From contig OU342814.1 of NCBI GenBank assembly GCA_910591455.2, forward strand, positions 17,603,303 through 17,667,302: DNA of 64,000 bases. The letters are read 5' to 3'. The stretch's first letter is position 1. Each line of letters starts with the position of its first letter. The notes under the pieces were generated by a model that had not been told where the DNA came from, searched no databases, and was given only the letters and a program-made list of their open reading frames with translations. The DNA is from Pholis gunnellus. Its lineage: Eukaryota; Chordata; Actinopteri; Perciformes; Pholidae. Below, piece by piece: positions 51,274 through 63,209 of the stretch. The translations under genes were made by a program, and so were the position numbers.

Positions 51274-52828
51274 CTGTGGAGAAGAAACACAAGTAGTTAT
51301 TTCACACAAGTGGGTGCAGAGTTTCGTGTAATGAGACAAATCTTACATCATAATATTATAGCATTGATTCGGACGTGTTAAATGCTGGCTGATCAATTGA
51401 CAAAGACATGGGAGTAGAGAATAGAAGATTAAATCATTTCTAAGGAGAAACATGAAGGAACATTAATACAACTGCTCTGCATTACTATAATTACTTGATA
51501 ATACTGTGTTAATGTACTGCAATAGCATTGATTGTTAGCTAACTAAAGACCCATTGTGGCAATAATTGTATTAAAAACTGCAGTTTGCAATAAGTGTTAT
51601 TGACGCATGGTTGAAACAATTTACAATTCCTAACCAGAGCTCAATGACCAGTTTTATGTACACAAGGAAAAGAAAAAGAGTGTCAGCTTCCAAATGAATT
51701 GGTTTCAAATCAAATTGTATGCGTTGAAACAAAGATGATCAAATACTAGAGTCAGCTCATTAGCTAGTGTGCAGAGAGGAATGGATGTTTGTTGCTGAGG
51801 AGAATGACGACGGCTGAGTTCAAACTGAGGCGAGACACTGAACCTGTCCCATCGGAGCGGTTAGCTTTCTGCATAGTCATTATTCAACCTCTTCATCAGT
51901 GACTGGCACATTCACCCAAAGCCAAAGGAAGACAATGACTCAAAGCTTTTGACATTTACACTCATGAAACCCCTTCAAATATTCACTGCTTCTTTCCGGC
52001 AAGTCCTGTATTTAAAGACCTTTCACCGAGGTACTGTTTGTAGTTTTCAGGGTAATCCTGGGATGGTGTTAACCATGAATTTATTTTTTTTGGTGTGCTG
52101 CCTTTCAATTTTGTAAAACTGCACTGAAATAGTTTTCAGCAGCATATTTCTGCCTTGTGTCTGGGGAGAAAACAGATTAACCAAAAACAATGGACTGAAA
52201 ATGTGAAATATTTACCTCTCAGTCTTCAAGAGAAATGTTTAAGTGTCATTGTACAGTATCTAGACATCGGTCTACATTTATACAAAAACTAATGTTTAAT
52301 TACAGCTTGGGTTTTATATTCGTAGCTCAAGGCCACCTGGAGACACGGTAACGTCGCTAAAAACAGCTCCAGTGAGGCAAAAATCAAGAGCACATATTTT
52401 TTTTCAAAAACTCAATGTCATTCAAACTAATTTGAAAGCGAAAGGTAAACTTACGTTCTTTGTGTAAATACCAACTTTTTGGATCAACTTTAACTTCCCG
52501 TACTTGTATGCAATAAAGAATTAGTACCACTCAGTTATGGGTTTACCTCCTTGTTTGATAATCTGGCTGAAGTGTCGGCTCATTCACAAATTCTGACCGC
52601 TTGTATTTCATGCCCAGTTGGACTTGTTTTTAGAGATGTGTTTCCAAATCTCAGCAATTATTTGATGTGTACAATGTTATCAAAACTGCCAGAACTATGA
52701 AGGAAAAAAAATACACTGTGCTTTTCCTTAAATGAATTAAAACAATTTACAGGTTGAAGGATACCAATATCAGGAAATATCTTCTGGTTCCACTACTGCT
52801 AAGCTAAAAAATATACCAACATACGTAC
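51274..52828 (-). other. grid1: grid1 intron between S2 exon and M4 exon (1,555 bp)
   Basis: Starts gtacgt and ends cttctccacag. AT-rich sequence with no exon, RNA gene or clear repeat. Confidence 0.85.
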
Positions 52829-52995
52829 TTCTGAGAGAAGAGGTCTCTGTAAGGACTGCCGTGCTGCAGGGCCATGCCGTAGCCTCTGGTGCTCATGCTG
52901 TTGCCCGCTACAGTCAGTGTGCAGTCATCATCTGTCAGAGCAGCGTACTCTACCACCGCCATGTCCCACAGAAAGGCATATGACTCTTGCTTTGC
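52829..52995 (-). CDS. grid1: grid1 coding exon: second part of S2
   Basis: This exon is split among short frames, so it was found by aligning the translated minus strand to the GluD family. It is 167 bases, phase 0 to phase 2, encoding residues 223-277 and two bases of the next codon: AKQESYAFLWDMAVVEY, then LTDDDCTLTVAGNS, then YGMALQHGSPYRDLFSQ. Asp233 in FLWD corresponds to the GluD2 ligand-binding Asp742. Cys247 is the expected partner of Cys302 in the next exon for the conserved S2 disulfide. The acceptor is gaactatccag and the donor is GAA|gtacgt. The start (AKQES) and the stretch MSTRGYGM differ from mammalian GluD1, but the fold-critical residues are present. Confidence 0.94.
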
Positions 52996-54304
52996 CTGGA
53001 TAGTTCAACAAAAGACATACAAAGGATAAAAACGTGGAAGATGTGTTTTATAGCCAGGTGACACTAGCTTAGCTGAGAAACCTCTATGCAACTATATAAG
53101 TGCACAAACCCCACAGCATCATATACAGTGTAATTATCACACTGATTAGCACATTATTAGATTTCTTCACAAAGTTTATGAAAATAGTTGCATCCCTATT
53201 TATTTTCCAGCTTTGCATTCCTCTGGGTGTAACATATTTTCAGAGACACAATCATGTGCTGTAGCCTCAAGCGCACACTGTGGAGAGTATGGAGCTGAAA
53301 ATCTGTCTGAAATCCTTCTGGACCTTTTCTGTTTATTTTGTATGCACTTCTCTGGCTTTGTTCCCCGTGGTGTCACTACAGCCTACGTCTTCCACGATAA
53401 GGCTGTGCTCTCAACAAATGCAGCTGAGCAGAATTTTCACCTCACACCTCATTAGGACTGCACAGGGCTCTCAAGTTCACTCAGCTTTGATAAATAACCA
53501 CATACCGGAGAAATCACATTACCAACAAACTATAAAACCGATGTCAGACTGAGGCACTTGCAGTAGTTTGTGGGCTTTGAGAAGCACTGTAGTAATTCAG
53601 CAACTGGCTTCTTCTCTTCAAATATGTTTGAAGTGGGATTTAAATCTGGGAATATTAGTTTTTAATTAATGTATGTGCAATGCAAACTGGCCTGACTATG
53701 CTGAATGCAGTTAGCTGCTTAAATAATATAGCAGTTTAATGACAAGTGCATATTTAAAAACTCTGTAATCTGTTTAATTACGATTATTCTTCAACCTGGG
53801 GTTTGTAAGTGTGTGTTGATTTATCTGTTAAAGGAAAAGTGAGATGCATGAAATATGAATTCAGTACCACACCATTTTCGAGAATAATTGAAAACCACAA
53901 TTCAATAGATTAAAAGTACCACTTTGCTCACATGCCTCTGTGAATCAGCAACAGCAATTATTTAACTAACTTACATTTTCTTCCTACCTGGTGGTGTGAA
54001 AGTAAAAAGCTATATTTCATTAGCATCAAGGCCGAACATATGTTTTGCAGTATTCTCTCTGAGCTGAAGATGTAATTACATTATGTTTTTAAATAATACC
54101 GTGATGTATTTTAATAAATGTATTAAATCATGTTTCAAATAATGAACTCTTCAGAATCAACTGATTTGATTAAATCTGACTTTTCATATCGCTGTTTGAG
54201 GATATTAAGTTTACAAAGATGCCTACAGAAGTCCAACAACAGCAGCATTAGTATAACGTGATCTGACAACATTTTGTTAATGAACCACCAAAATAAATAT
54301 TCAC
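52996..54304 (-). other. grid1: grid1 intron within S2 (1,309 bp)
   Basis: Starts gtgaat and ends actatccag. The sequence is AT-rich. Short overlapping forward frames near 53,213-53,552 have no recognisable similarity. Nothing else is seen. Confidence 0.85.
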
Positions 54305-54500
54305 CTTCTTGATTCCCTCGGATGGGCTGGAGACAGAGTTCTCATAGGCGTTGTTCTTGTTGATGGTCTTCCAGAGCTCAGCAAATGTGCTGTCTTGCTC
54401 CAAAGGGTTGGTTCCTTTAGCCTGGAAATACTCGTACACAGCCGAGTCCCTGACTGTCCCGTAAACGAGGTCCACCTGCTTGGACAGGTCCTGGAACGAC
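54305..54500 (-). CDS. grid1: grid1 coding exon: first part of S2 ligand-binding segment
   Basis: The exon is 196 bases, phase 2 to phase 0, completing the split Arg codon and then encoding residues 158-222, from SFQDLSKQVDLVYGTV to SSPSEGIKK. S2 forms the lower lobe of the clamshell ligand-binding domain. The stretch YGTVRDSAVYEYF and the segment GTNPLEQDSTFAELW are typical of GluD1. The acceptor is gaccctaactatag and the donor is AAG|gtgaat. The open frame running past the exon into the intron is short and unsupported. No frameshift or stop is seen. Confidence 0.96.
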
Positions 54501-54715
54501 CTATAGTTAGGGTCAAAATAGTGAGTTAGTTTAAGTGATTTAGGAAAACTGGAAATAATCTTGTACAGAAACACAATTATATGACTAGCTGAAGGAATAT
54601 GACTGGTGTGAAAATGTACATGTATCAAGCTAAAATTACTGCCTAGCAGTTTACATCTATTTCTGTCATTGTTTTAATCCTGTTAGCATATGAATTCTTG
54701 AGATATGGATCTCAT

Positions 54716-55220
54716 TAAAAAGTAATATAGAGTAAAGTATGCTATAAAATGTCATAGTATAGTGTGTCAAAAAAGTCATATAGAATGTCACAAATTTGAC
54801 GTAAAAAGGTATAGTAATATGAAAGTCATAAATATAGTGTCACAATATGTCCTAAAAACATCATAAAACAGTTAAAAAAGTATGGTATTCCGTGAAAAAG
54901 TCATTAAAAAGTCATAGTATAGTGTGTCATGTCAGAAGCCATAATATAGTATGTCACAAAAAGTAATAAGTCAGAGTAAAGATTGCCATAAAAAGGTCAT
55001 AAAAAAGTCATTGCATAGCGTGTCATGAATTGTTATAAAAAGTCATAGTATAGTATGTCATAAAAAGTCAATATCGTATGCTATAAATAAGTCCTACAAA
55101 GTCATCATACAGTGTGTCACTAAGTCAAAAAAAGTTATAGTATGCCATAACAAGTCATAAAAGTCATAGTATGTTATGAATTTGTCATAAAAGTCATAAA
55201 ATGTCTTAGCATAGTGTTCC
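54716..55220. repeat. Degenerate minisatellite of gtcataaaaa / gtcatagtatagtgt units
   Basis: About 500 bp built almost entirely from variants of two short words, agtcataaaa and agtcatagtatagtgtgtc, alternating with an approximate 24-26 base higher-order spacing. Copies are diverged by substitutions and small indels, so the array is not recent. It lies in a grid1 intron about 220 bp upstream (in transcript sense) of the first S2 exon. Confidence 0.85.
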
Positions 55221-57833
55221 TGCCTGTAATGTCCCTGAAACTTGGCCAAATCCAGGAATACTGGTCACTGCACTTCAACCGTGACTCTTGTTCTTCATAC
55301 TGATCAGACAGAACCGAGGACTCTGGCAAGAAGCAAGATGAATTTGTGTGCTTTATGTTGAAGAACGTTGATTGCACAAATTGAAGGAGCTGACGGGTGA
55401 TTGCATTTCAGTGGAGTTGTAGTGTTAACGTTACCTTCTACTATGTGACAAATAAATTGAATGAAAAAGTCTGTGCCCTATTTTTTTCTATGCTCAATTA
55501 AACTAAAACATTGGTATTATTTTATTAATATGTAAGCACCGGGACCAACCAGCAAACCGGGCGCAACAAGACCACAGAGTAAATTCCGCTGGCTAGTAAC
55601 ACAGAGTGGCATATAGCCCCATATAGCCTAGCATATTAGCCTAGTGTCTTTGCCTCAGTTAGCTTGGTTGCTTCAAGCTAGGTGGGCTTAGAAAAACAAC
55701 ACATTAGAGTAGCACCAGAATGTTTCTATAACTAAGACTGTCTTCTCACTCATGCCCTATAAAATGAGAGAATCAATCAGCTTATTTCAAGAAAATGATG
55801 TTGGACAGAACAGTGAGAGAAACAACTGATTAGATATTGCATTGTCTTCATCTTATTCTGTCAGAATAAAACGCCATCTTTACTGCAACGAGTAAAATAT
55901 TCTGCTTGAATTGTGTCTTAGCAGCTTGCTTTTAAGTAACTATACAGGCACATGCACATGTTGAACTACAGATTTGAGATAACATTATAAATATTTAGAT
56001 CCTCCAGCTGGAGTAACTAGAACTTATAAAAGAGTTGGAAGGACAACTATAGTAAGACCAAATATAAAAACAATAGACAGATGGCACCTTTTAAATTCCA
56101 AAGGTATAATACTGGGCAATGACTATTTGAAGTAGATACTGTTTATACTCTGAGAATATCTCTCACCCATTTATCCTTGTTTGCCTTTTTTTCTCAAAGC
56201 AGTGCAACATAGGCTACACTTACAATCAATACAGAGCGGGCCAACCGGGTTCATTAGCTGTAATGGCTGAACAAAGGCTGAAATAAGCAAAATACCAACA
56301 CCACACACACCAACCACAGTATTTCTCCCTCTCTGCCATGCACAGCTACAGAAACACAAGCTTGTAAAGAATATCCTTTTCTTCTAATTTCCGACAGCTG
56401 TTGGAATCAAAGGATCTTAATGACAGTTGATCATGGTTATATTTAGCTGAAATAAATGCAAAATTGACCATAGCAGTAACAATCAAAGCAACATTTAAAA
56501 CAATAACAAAAGGCTTCCGAAAAAAAGAGTTATCTTAATTAGCATTAATCCATGTAATATCCTGGAGGACAACAAAGTTATGAAACTAATCTGACTCTTT
56601 TGCTCCCTCTCACACATATAATAGTTTTATATTGCAGTGAGCAAGGAAAGAAAAACACCCCTGTGTCCCAAGGCGTAGCTGTTTTGTCAAGGTTTATGTA
56701 CAGAAAGAACAAACCAAAGTGGAAAAAAGCCATGCAGTGTTTAAAGAAAATGTCTAATATGCAAATAATGGCTTAAGTAACCATACTATTTTCAGATTAA
56801 GTTGTTAATTGTTTCCCCCAGTACACCAATTTAATGACTAATGCACACTTTGAAACAGACAAGGGCAATCACACATGCCCACAGACTCAATGCGAAGCAT
56901 TTTCATTTACTGCAAAAGGAGGTTCTACAGTCTGTGAACATACGGCCGGTAGAAAACCAGTATCAGTAGACTTATGGCAAAAAGAGAAGACGTTCATTAC
57001 AACAATGTTTTGATGTTTTTTTAACATGAAAGGAGCTGGACTACACCCTTACTCTATTTGTTTTTTGTTTTTTTATTCAAGTAATATCTGTCACAATCTT
57101 CCCAAGGTTTGGACATAGCGGGAAGACATTTCCACTATTGCAAATTTGGAGGTATCCGCCCTCTTCTGTGAGACATTTCATAATAGATCTTTGGCCACCA
57201 GGGACAATTAAAATCTAAGTTATCATCTTTATGAAATGAGACATTACATTTATAGATGAGCTTGCCAAGTTGGAGCAAAGTGTGATAAAATGATGTGAGT
57301 GAACCCTCCAGGCATAGTGCAACTGGAGAGGAAGATTACAAAGAAAACTGCCTATAATAATAATACAGCAATCCACATTCTCATAGTTATTTGGCTCCCA
57401 TACTTGGGTTCAGACAGCACAGCTCTTCCACCTAAACCACATTACTCCAAGGCAGCAAGGACATGGTTTTGTGGGCATTGTGTAAACATTTCGGCAAGAA
57501 CCTTTTCTTTTCCAAGCCAGCCTACAGTCTGCTCATTTACATGCAATTAGTAAGTAAACAGTTTACAGTCTACTTTCTCCGGTAAACAGAGATAGGGGAT
57601 TAGGGAAACCTGATTTCCCCAGGTAGATTTCCCCTTGTGAACGCTGATTTCCCTGCCATGTATATGGGGAAACCATTTTCTATTTTATTTTTTAAAACTA
57701 CACATGTGAATGACAGAAGACTGCAGCCAGGGAAAGTAAAGGAGAGATAATAGCAGAGCGATGCGTCTTTGTATTTCAACTGATTCCTACTAATGTCCGA
57801 TTAAAACTGAAACTAACAGAAAGTTGACTATTT

Positions 57834-57856
57834 ACACACACACACAAACACACACA
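57834..57856. repeat. Short (CA)n microsatellite
   Basis: CA repeats with one aaa interruption, inside a grid1 intron. Confidence 0.85.
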
Positions 57857-59084
57857 GCTTCTTTCATTACTAAAGTTATAATTAGTGAGCCATGCTTACA
57901 AAATAAGGTCAGGCATAAGGGAAACTGATGCTGACCTGCTGCATGTAAACATGGATTTACTGTGTCCGGTTATTACTACAGTGCATGTAAACACGTTCTT
58001 CAAATACCTGCATAACCGGGTTACTTACACATTTTCTATGTAAGTGTTCTGGACTATATGTCCTCCAGTGGCGCAAAAGCAAAGGAAGTGAATTTTAGTT
58101 CTGATTGGAAATAAAGAAAAAAAAAGAAATTTTCCCTAATACCTGAGCTTTAGGTGTGTCTGTGGAATTAATAGGGCTAAGCTAACGGCTAATCCAGAGT
58201 TTTCCACCCTCTGCTTTGTGGTAAATTGCATCTGCGTTTTGTGGTTTGATTAACATTGATTTCATAATGGGAAAACAATCGATGTGCCAGACATGCCCAC
58301 TTTGATTGTTGGTAACGGTAAGACCCACTGACTGTTTTAGGATCTTGCAACATCATCAAGTGTTCAGGTAGCAAAGCAACTATACCAAGCGTGGTCAATT
58401 TCTCCATTAGGTCAAAGAACTCCCATTCGTGAGGTTGGATGTGAAGTGTTGTGTCTTATCCCTGTATTAAAAAGAAGCAGTCACTTCTCCACACTTTACT
58501 GCTCTGATGGTCTTGACTCCAGCTGCTCACACCGCCAAATTGTATCAACATTTATCAGACTTCAATTGTTTATTTGAAACAGGCATACACATTTAGGAGA
58601 AAAATCATTAAATCCTTCCAAAAATGATAATCAACCTGTTCCATATGTCATTTTATTTTCATTTTTTTTTATACATTTTCCACAAATGTTTTTTTGTTTT
58701 TTACATTCTGCACACATTTAGCCGAGTCTTCACTCACAAAGATTATGTGATTGGGAAGTGCAGCAGCAGAGTTAATTTAAATGCCCTGCTGCTAAGTAAG
58801 AGTGTCTTCTGCATGTCAGGAAAGCAATGAAGTGCAAGTCTCCCCTACCTTAGCGAGCATTAAATTGCAATGATTTGTTCTTCTCGCAATAAGGAAAGCT
58901 GCAAGCGAGCTATTGAATTATATACTTTTTTGTATTTTTAAGTGTATGCAAACGACTATACATCTCAGGTTGTATTGCCTTAAATCTACAGATTTTCTAA
59001 ACAATCGATTTAGATTAGTTAAGAGCTGAATCCCACACAGGGTTCTCTCTTTACAGCTGAGCTGTGAGCTGCTTAGCATTCGCT

Positions 59085-59098
59085 CCCCCCCCCCCCCC
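59085..59098. repeat. C14 homopolymer
   Basis: Fourteen C bases in a grid1 intron; the length may be approximate. Confidence 0.85.
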
Positions 59099-59614
59099 TT
59101 ACATGTCCACATGTGGCTATTTGTTCAACAGAAGACGGACCCGATGCAATCAAATACCTCTCTGCCCCTTCTTCAGGGAGAGACAGCACACCAAATTGGA
59201 TTCACTGACAAATAGCATTTGGGCTGAGGACAGGCTAGTTGTTAGGCAGCGGGTCAAAAATTACAAACAAGCAGACCGACCAAACACCAAATGCAGCTGA
59301 TGAGAGATGCACTCGTATGGACATTCAAGCCAGCGCTTGTCCCTGTAGTTAAATAGTGTAAAATACACTCTACGATACCTCAAGAACACCACACACTCTG
59401 TACAGCATTAAAACACTCCTGTGTGTGTTTCCACTAAACAAAGACCTCACTATAATAGAAATGGGTCAAGAGATATATATACTACATTCAACGCTGATGC
59501 ACACAATTAAATTCAATATATTTGGATAGCCCAGTATCACAAATCATAAATTTGACTCCCCCTCCAAACAAAAACAGAAGAAACCTCAATGGTTATATGA
59601 AAGCATCCGGAACC

Positions 59615-59885
59615 TTTAAGGGGTAACTCAAATCTTACACATTGAAGTCTGTGTACTGTTTACAGTCTGTTTTACGGAGTCTGTTTTCTACTGCATATGT
59701 GTAAAGGTTGTATAAAGCCTTTACCAGAAGCACGCATTTGCTGCATAGCACACCAAAATCTGCAACTGAATGGTCGGCTGTGAGGCTGCATTGTGGGTAA
59801 TGTCTCAAGTTCTGATGTTTCGATATTTTTTTTTTTTTTAACTGTCCATCTGACAATGTTATTGGAGTGCAATGCAAAACATATG
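59615..59885 (+). repeat. Dispersed repeat, copy 2 (gcattgtgggtaatgt family)
   Basis: A diverged copy of the repeat at 27,425-27,815, lying in a grid1 intron antisense to the gene. Shared landmarks include acggagt, ctactgcatatgtgt, gcattgtgggtaatgt and aactgtcca. It is shorter because of internal deletions. Confidence 0.6.
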
Positions 59886-60020
59886 GTGTGTCAAATCTAG
59901 AAGGCTACAGCTGTTATTTCAATGTGTCAAACACACATTTGATCAAGATTTAGGCAAATATGATCGTAATGATATCAAAAGACTTGGATCGAGATTTGGG
60001 CCAAAACCCATTGTTTAAAG

Positions 60021-60325
60021 CAGGGGTGTCAAACTCATTGTTGCTCTGGGGCCGCATCGGCATCATGGTTGCCCCCAAAGGGCCGGTTGTCGGCGGGGGG
60101 GGGGGGGGGGGTGGTGGGGGGGGTGGGGGGGTGCTGCTGCTCCTTCGTCGTCGTCGTCGGCGGGGGGGGGGGGGGGGGCTGCTGCTGCCACATACGCTGG
60201 TGGAGGTGTGTGCGCGCGGATCGGGGAGGAGCTCCGCCGTGCGCGATTTCCATTTTTTTTTTTTTTGCTGGTAGATTCGCGGGCCACATAAAATGACGTG
60301 GCGGGCCGGATGTTTGACACCCCTG
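60021..60325. mobile_element. Non-autonomous hAT-type element (MITE), 305 bp, 8-bp TSD
   Basis: The ends are caggggtgtcaaac and gtttgacacccctg, perfect inverted termini. They are flanked by an exact 8-bp direct duplication, gtttaaag, at 60013-60020 and 60326-60333. Short CAGGGGTGTC termini and an 8-bp target duplication mark the hAT superfamily, and ends of this kind are widespread in vertebrates. The interior is unusual: long G runs (60,096-60,130 and 60,162-60,178) and a cgtcgtcgtcgtcgg tract. The glycine- or proline-rich frames read through it are artefacts of this composition. Confidence 0.88.
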
Positions 60326-60572
60326 GTTTAAAGCATTTACTATTCCCACTGTGAGAATAATAACAAACAAATGGCATTTGACATTCAAGGTAAATTACGA
60401 CAGAATGATAGCACCTTGATGATACTACTTTAAAGCACATGCAGCATAGACACATCTGTTCCTTTTTGCAATCTAAATCTCTTGTTGGTGTTGAGGTTCC
60501 ACAATAAGAGCGAGAGCTGCATTTCACACAGTTCACACAATGTAAACATTAAGATACAGTGTTGTGCCTTAC

Positions 60573-60711
60573 CGGACAGCATTGTCCATGCGTGACACTG
60601 TGAGGTAGGCAGCCAGGTTTGCTGTGTAGGACGAACAGACAATGAGAGTGAAGAGCCACCAGCTGCCCATGACAATACGCAGAGCCACTGATCCCAGGAT
60701 GGAGTCACTGC
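60573..60711 (-). CDS. grid1: grid1 coding exon: pore loop end and M3 gating helix
   Basis: The exon is 139 bases, phase 1 to phase 2, reading GSDSILGSVALRIVMG, then the M3 helix (about residues 125-148 of the in-window protein), then SRMDNAV and a split Arg codon. M3 lines the channel and carries the iGluR gating motif, normally SYTANLAAF. Here it reads SYTANLAAY (residues 138-146, Tyr codon TAC at 60605-60607). The acceptor is gctcctccacag and the donor is CCG|gtaagg, a good consensus. The preceding intron is 2,498 bp and the following one 6,072 bp. The loop before M3 differs from mammalian GluD1 but has the same length. Confidence 0.96.
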
Positions 60712-63209
60712 CTGTGGAGGAGCAGTTATAAACACATGGGTATAAAAACATCATCTCATATCCCTGCTCTAGTGTGAATACAAAAAACATAATGCGCACT
60801 GCAGTCCCATTTATGCAACATATTATCATGTATATGTTATACATCTGATGTGGAAGTTCAAATACTGCCAACATGTGTAGGCATGATTTATTATTATCTG
60901 CGTCTTGTTTCTGTTAATGTATATATTATATAAAGAAGAAAGGCTTTTTTAATATTAATACCGTATGTTTTGAGTCACCAGGATTGTTTTGTGCATTTTC
61001 AAACAAGCTTTTAAAAGATTAGTCATCTCGATGAGAAAACAGACATTACAATTATCTGTGAATATGATTGTTCCGGTACAATATAGTCATACTTCATCAA
61101 GAAAAAGGGATTTTAGATTTTACAGTGTCTTTATGCGTGCGTGTCTGTACCAATGGTTTTCCACAAACCCTGCTCCTTTCTCTAGGTTTGAAAATATGTC
61201 TATATCATGAATCTTATTAAAATGTTTGATGGTCAAGTGATTACTGGGCATGCCATTTAAAGCACCCACCACTTTATGTTAAATCTGCTGTATATTGAGA
61301 TAATAGTCATACTTGAATGAGCTTGTGACCCGAAGTGAAAAGCAACGCTTGCTTGCTCCCTCATTACCACCACTGAGGTGCTCTTGAGCAAAGCCCTTAA
61401 TAAGCCCAAACTGCTCCGGTGGAGCTGCTCATTGGCCTGCAGATCAGACTGTAGTTGTTCTGGACGTGTAACTGAGTGAATGTTGATCAGGGGTGTTCCT
61501 GAAAAAGAGAGCATTGCTCTCAGTGTGACACCCTCCTGGATGAATAACGGAGAAGAAAAGAAAAACACTGGAGCAGTTGACTGCATGCATGATCTTGTGT
61601 TTCCATCCCCTATTTTCCCAAGAAAGTGTATTCACTTTAGTCTGCACTGTCTCTTGCTCTCTCTATTACTCATCCGATCCAGTTTTATTGAAGAGAGCAG
61701 TTCTCCGTTATATATATTTCTTTCTTCCTGTCCTTTCGATGTTCTTTCCTCTGTGTTTAATCCGTTGTCCTTCCTTGCTTTCTTTGAGGAGAGAAGGCTG
61801 GTTCGTCACATTAGCTTTTCTATCTTCACTTTTTCTCTGTCATACCGACTCTTTCTCTCCAAATATCCAACAGCATTTGAGGTGCATGAGAAAAACGTCA
61901 GCACACATTCAAATTTTGAAGAGTAAAGCCATAGAAATGTCATCTGAGAGATTCAGGAGTGTGAAATGTAATGAAAACATATTTGCCTGAAAGTGTCACA
62001 ATCAACACAGCTGCGCCCTTAGGACAGTTTGGGGAAAAAAAACTGAAGGCCTTGTCAGATGCATAGCACTCCGGCATCAGTCATTTTTATTACATATGGC
62101 TCTGACGGATTTCGTAAGGTCACCGAGTGTGAAATGTGCATCTTGAAACTTTACTGGATCCTATCCTGCAACCGTCCACTGTGATGCAGTCTCTTTCGTC
62201 TTTGAAATGAATTGTTTCAACTGAATTTTCATCAGTTGTCGTATACAAATTGAGATTATTTCCTACCTCTAACCCACCTCCTTATGGAAGGAGAGAAGGG
62301 CAGTCCCTTTCTGAAAAAGGCAGTGTGGAAAAGTCGATATGTCTGCGGGTGTATAGTTTAATCTGCATGAACATAGAACAAAACCCAGTCAAGTGTTGGC
62401 ATATCATTATGAAATCATTGGAGGGTCACGGTTGCCAAGTTGATGCTCTCTGAAAATGGCACACAATGCATCAGAAGTCAGATCCATATCAGAGCGACCT
62501 ACGTCATCCCAAGAAAAAAAATGCAATCCACTTGACTGAAACAGAAAGTGGCGACGTTGGAACGCGAGCCAGAGCCGAGAACAAAAAAAAGAGAGGCAGC
62601 GAGAAGAGAGAGGGGATTTAGCTTCTCTTGAAATATAGTGGGTGCTGGGTTAAAAGAGGCTCATAGGCAGTGTGCCAGACTTTGATAGATGCTGTTCAGG
62701 CTACAACATCAGCTGCTGAAGAAGTCATTTATCCAAACCGGACATACCTGGATCACCACCAGACCTAAAGATGGGATGTTCTCCTTGACAAGGGCACCTT
62801 TAGAAAATGCTCTGGTGGGCCTTGTGCCTCAAACTGACTCACCACTGAATCAGCATTTGTTGTTTACCGACATCCACATATGCATTTTCATTGATTGGAC
62901 CCCTTTTATATTAATATTCTGTCCTTAATCCCATGAAGTACTTTTTGGTGTTTTTTTTTTAGCTGGTATTCTGCTTATATTCAGGGTTGGATATTTAAGG
63001 ACTCCTTGGTTGGTGCGTATAGTCTCCAAAGATGCATCACTGAAGGTTTTCATTTATTTAACAATGACATTGACTTTGTCAGTTAACACATCTTCAAACA
63101 GAGAAGTGTTAACGAGTAAGAGGTTGGTGTGTGATTTGGTAGACTGAAAACCTTCCTATATATAACATATACACACATTTGCATCCACTGTCTAAACTAT
63201 ACAACCCAC
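60712..63209 (-). other. grid1: grid1 intron between S1/M1 exon and M3 exon (2,498 bp)
   Basis: Starts gtgggt and ends ctccacag. It contains a pyrimidine-rich stretch around 61,600-61,870 in which two overlapping forward frames stay open only because of base composition. No exon or recognisable repeat was found. Confidence 0.85.

Larger units (their letters stand above)
54501..60572 (-). other. grid1: grid1 intron between M3 and S2 exons (6,072 bp)
   Basis: Starts gtaagg and ends aactatag. It holds a degenerate minisatellite (54,716-55,220), a short CA tract (57,834-57,856), a 14-C run (59,085-59,098), one copy of a dispersed repeat (59,615-59,885) and a hAT-type MITE (60,021-60,325). Around 57,930-58,040 the phrases tgcatgtaaac and ataaccgggttac resemble another common fish repeat. 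No exon is seen. Confidence 0.85.

Noticed and set aside
50873..51331. Forward-strand frames of 128 and 152 codons
   Set aside because: They are antisense shadows of the GC-rich grid1 M4 exon and its extension.
60035..60536. Open frames of 104-157 codons on both strands rich in Gly or Pro
   Set aside because: They are produced by the G-rich core of the hAT MITE and have no biological protein character.
61480..61990. Overlapping forward frames of 148 and 137 codons
   Set aside because: Pyrimidine-rich intron sequence lacks stops in two frames; no domain is seen and it lies inside a grid1 intron.
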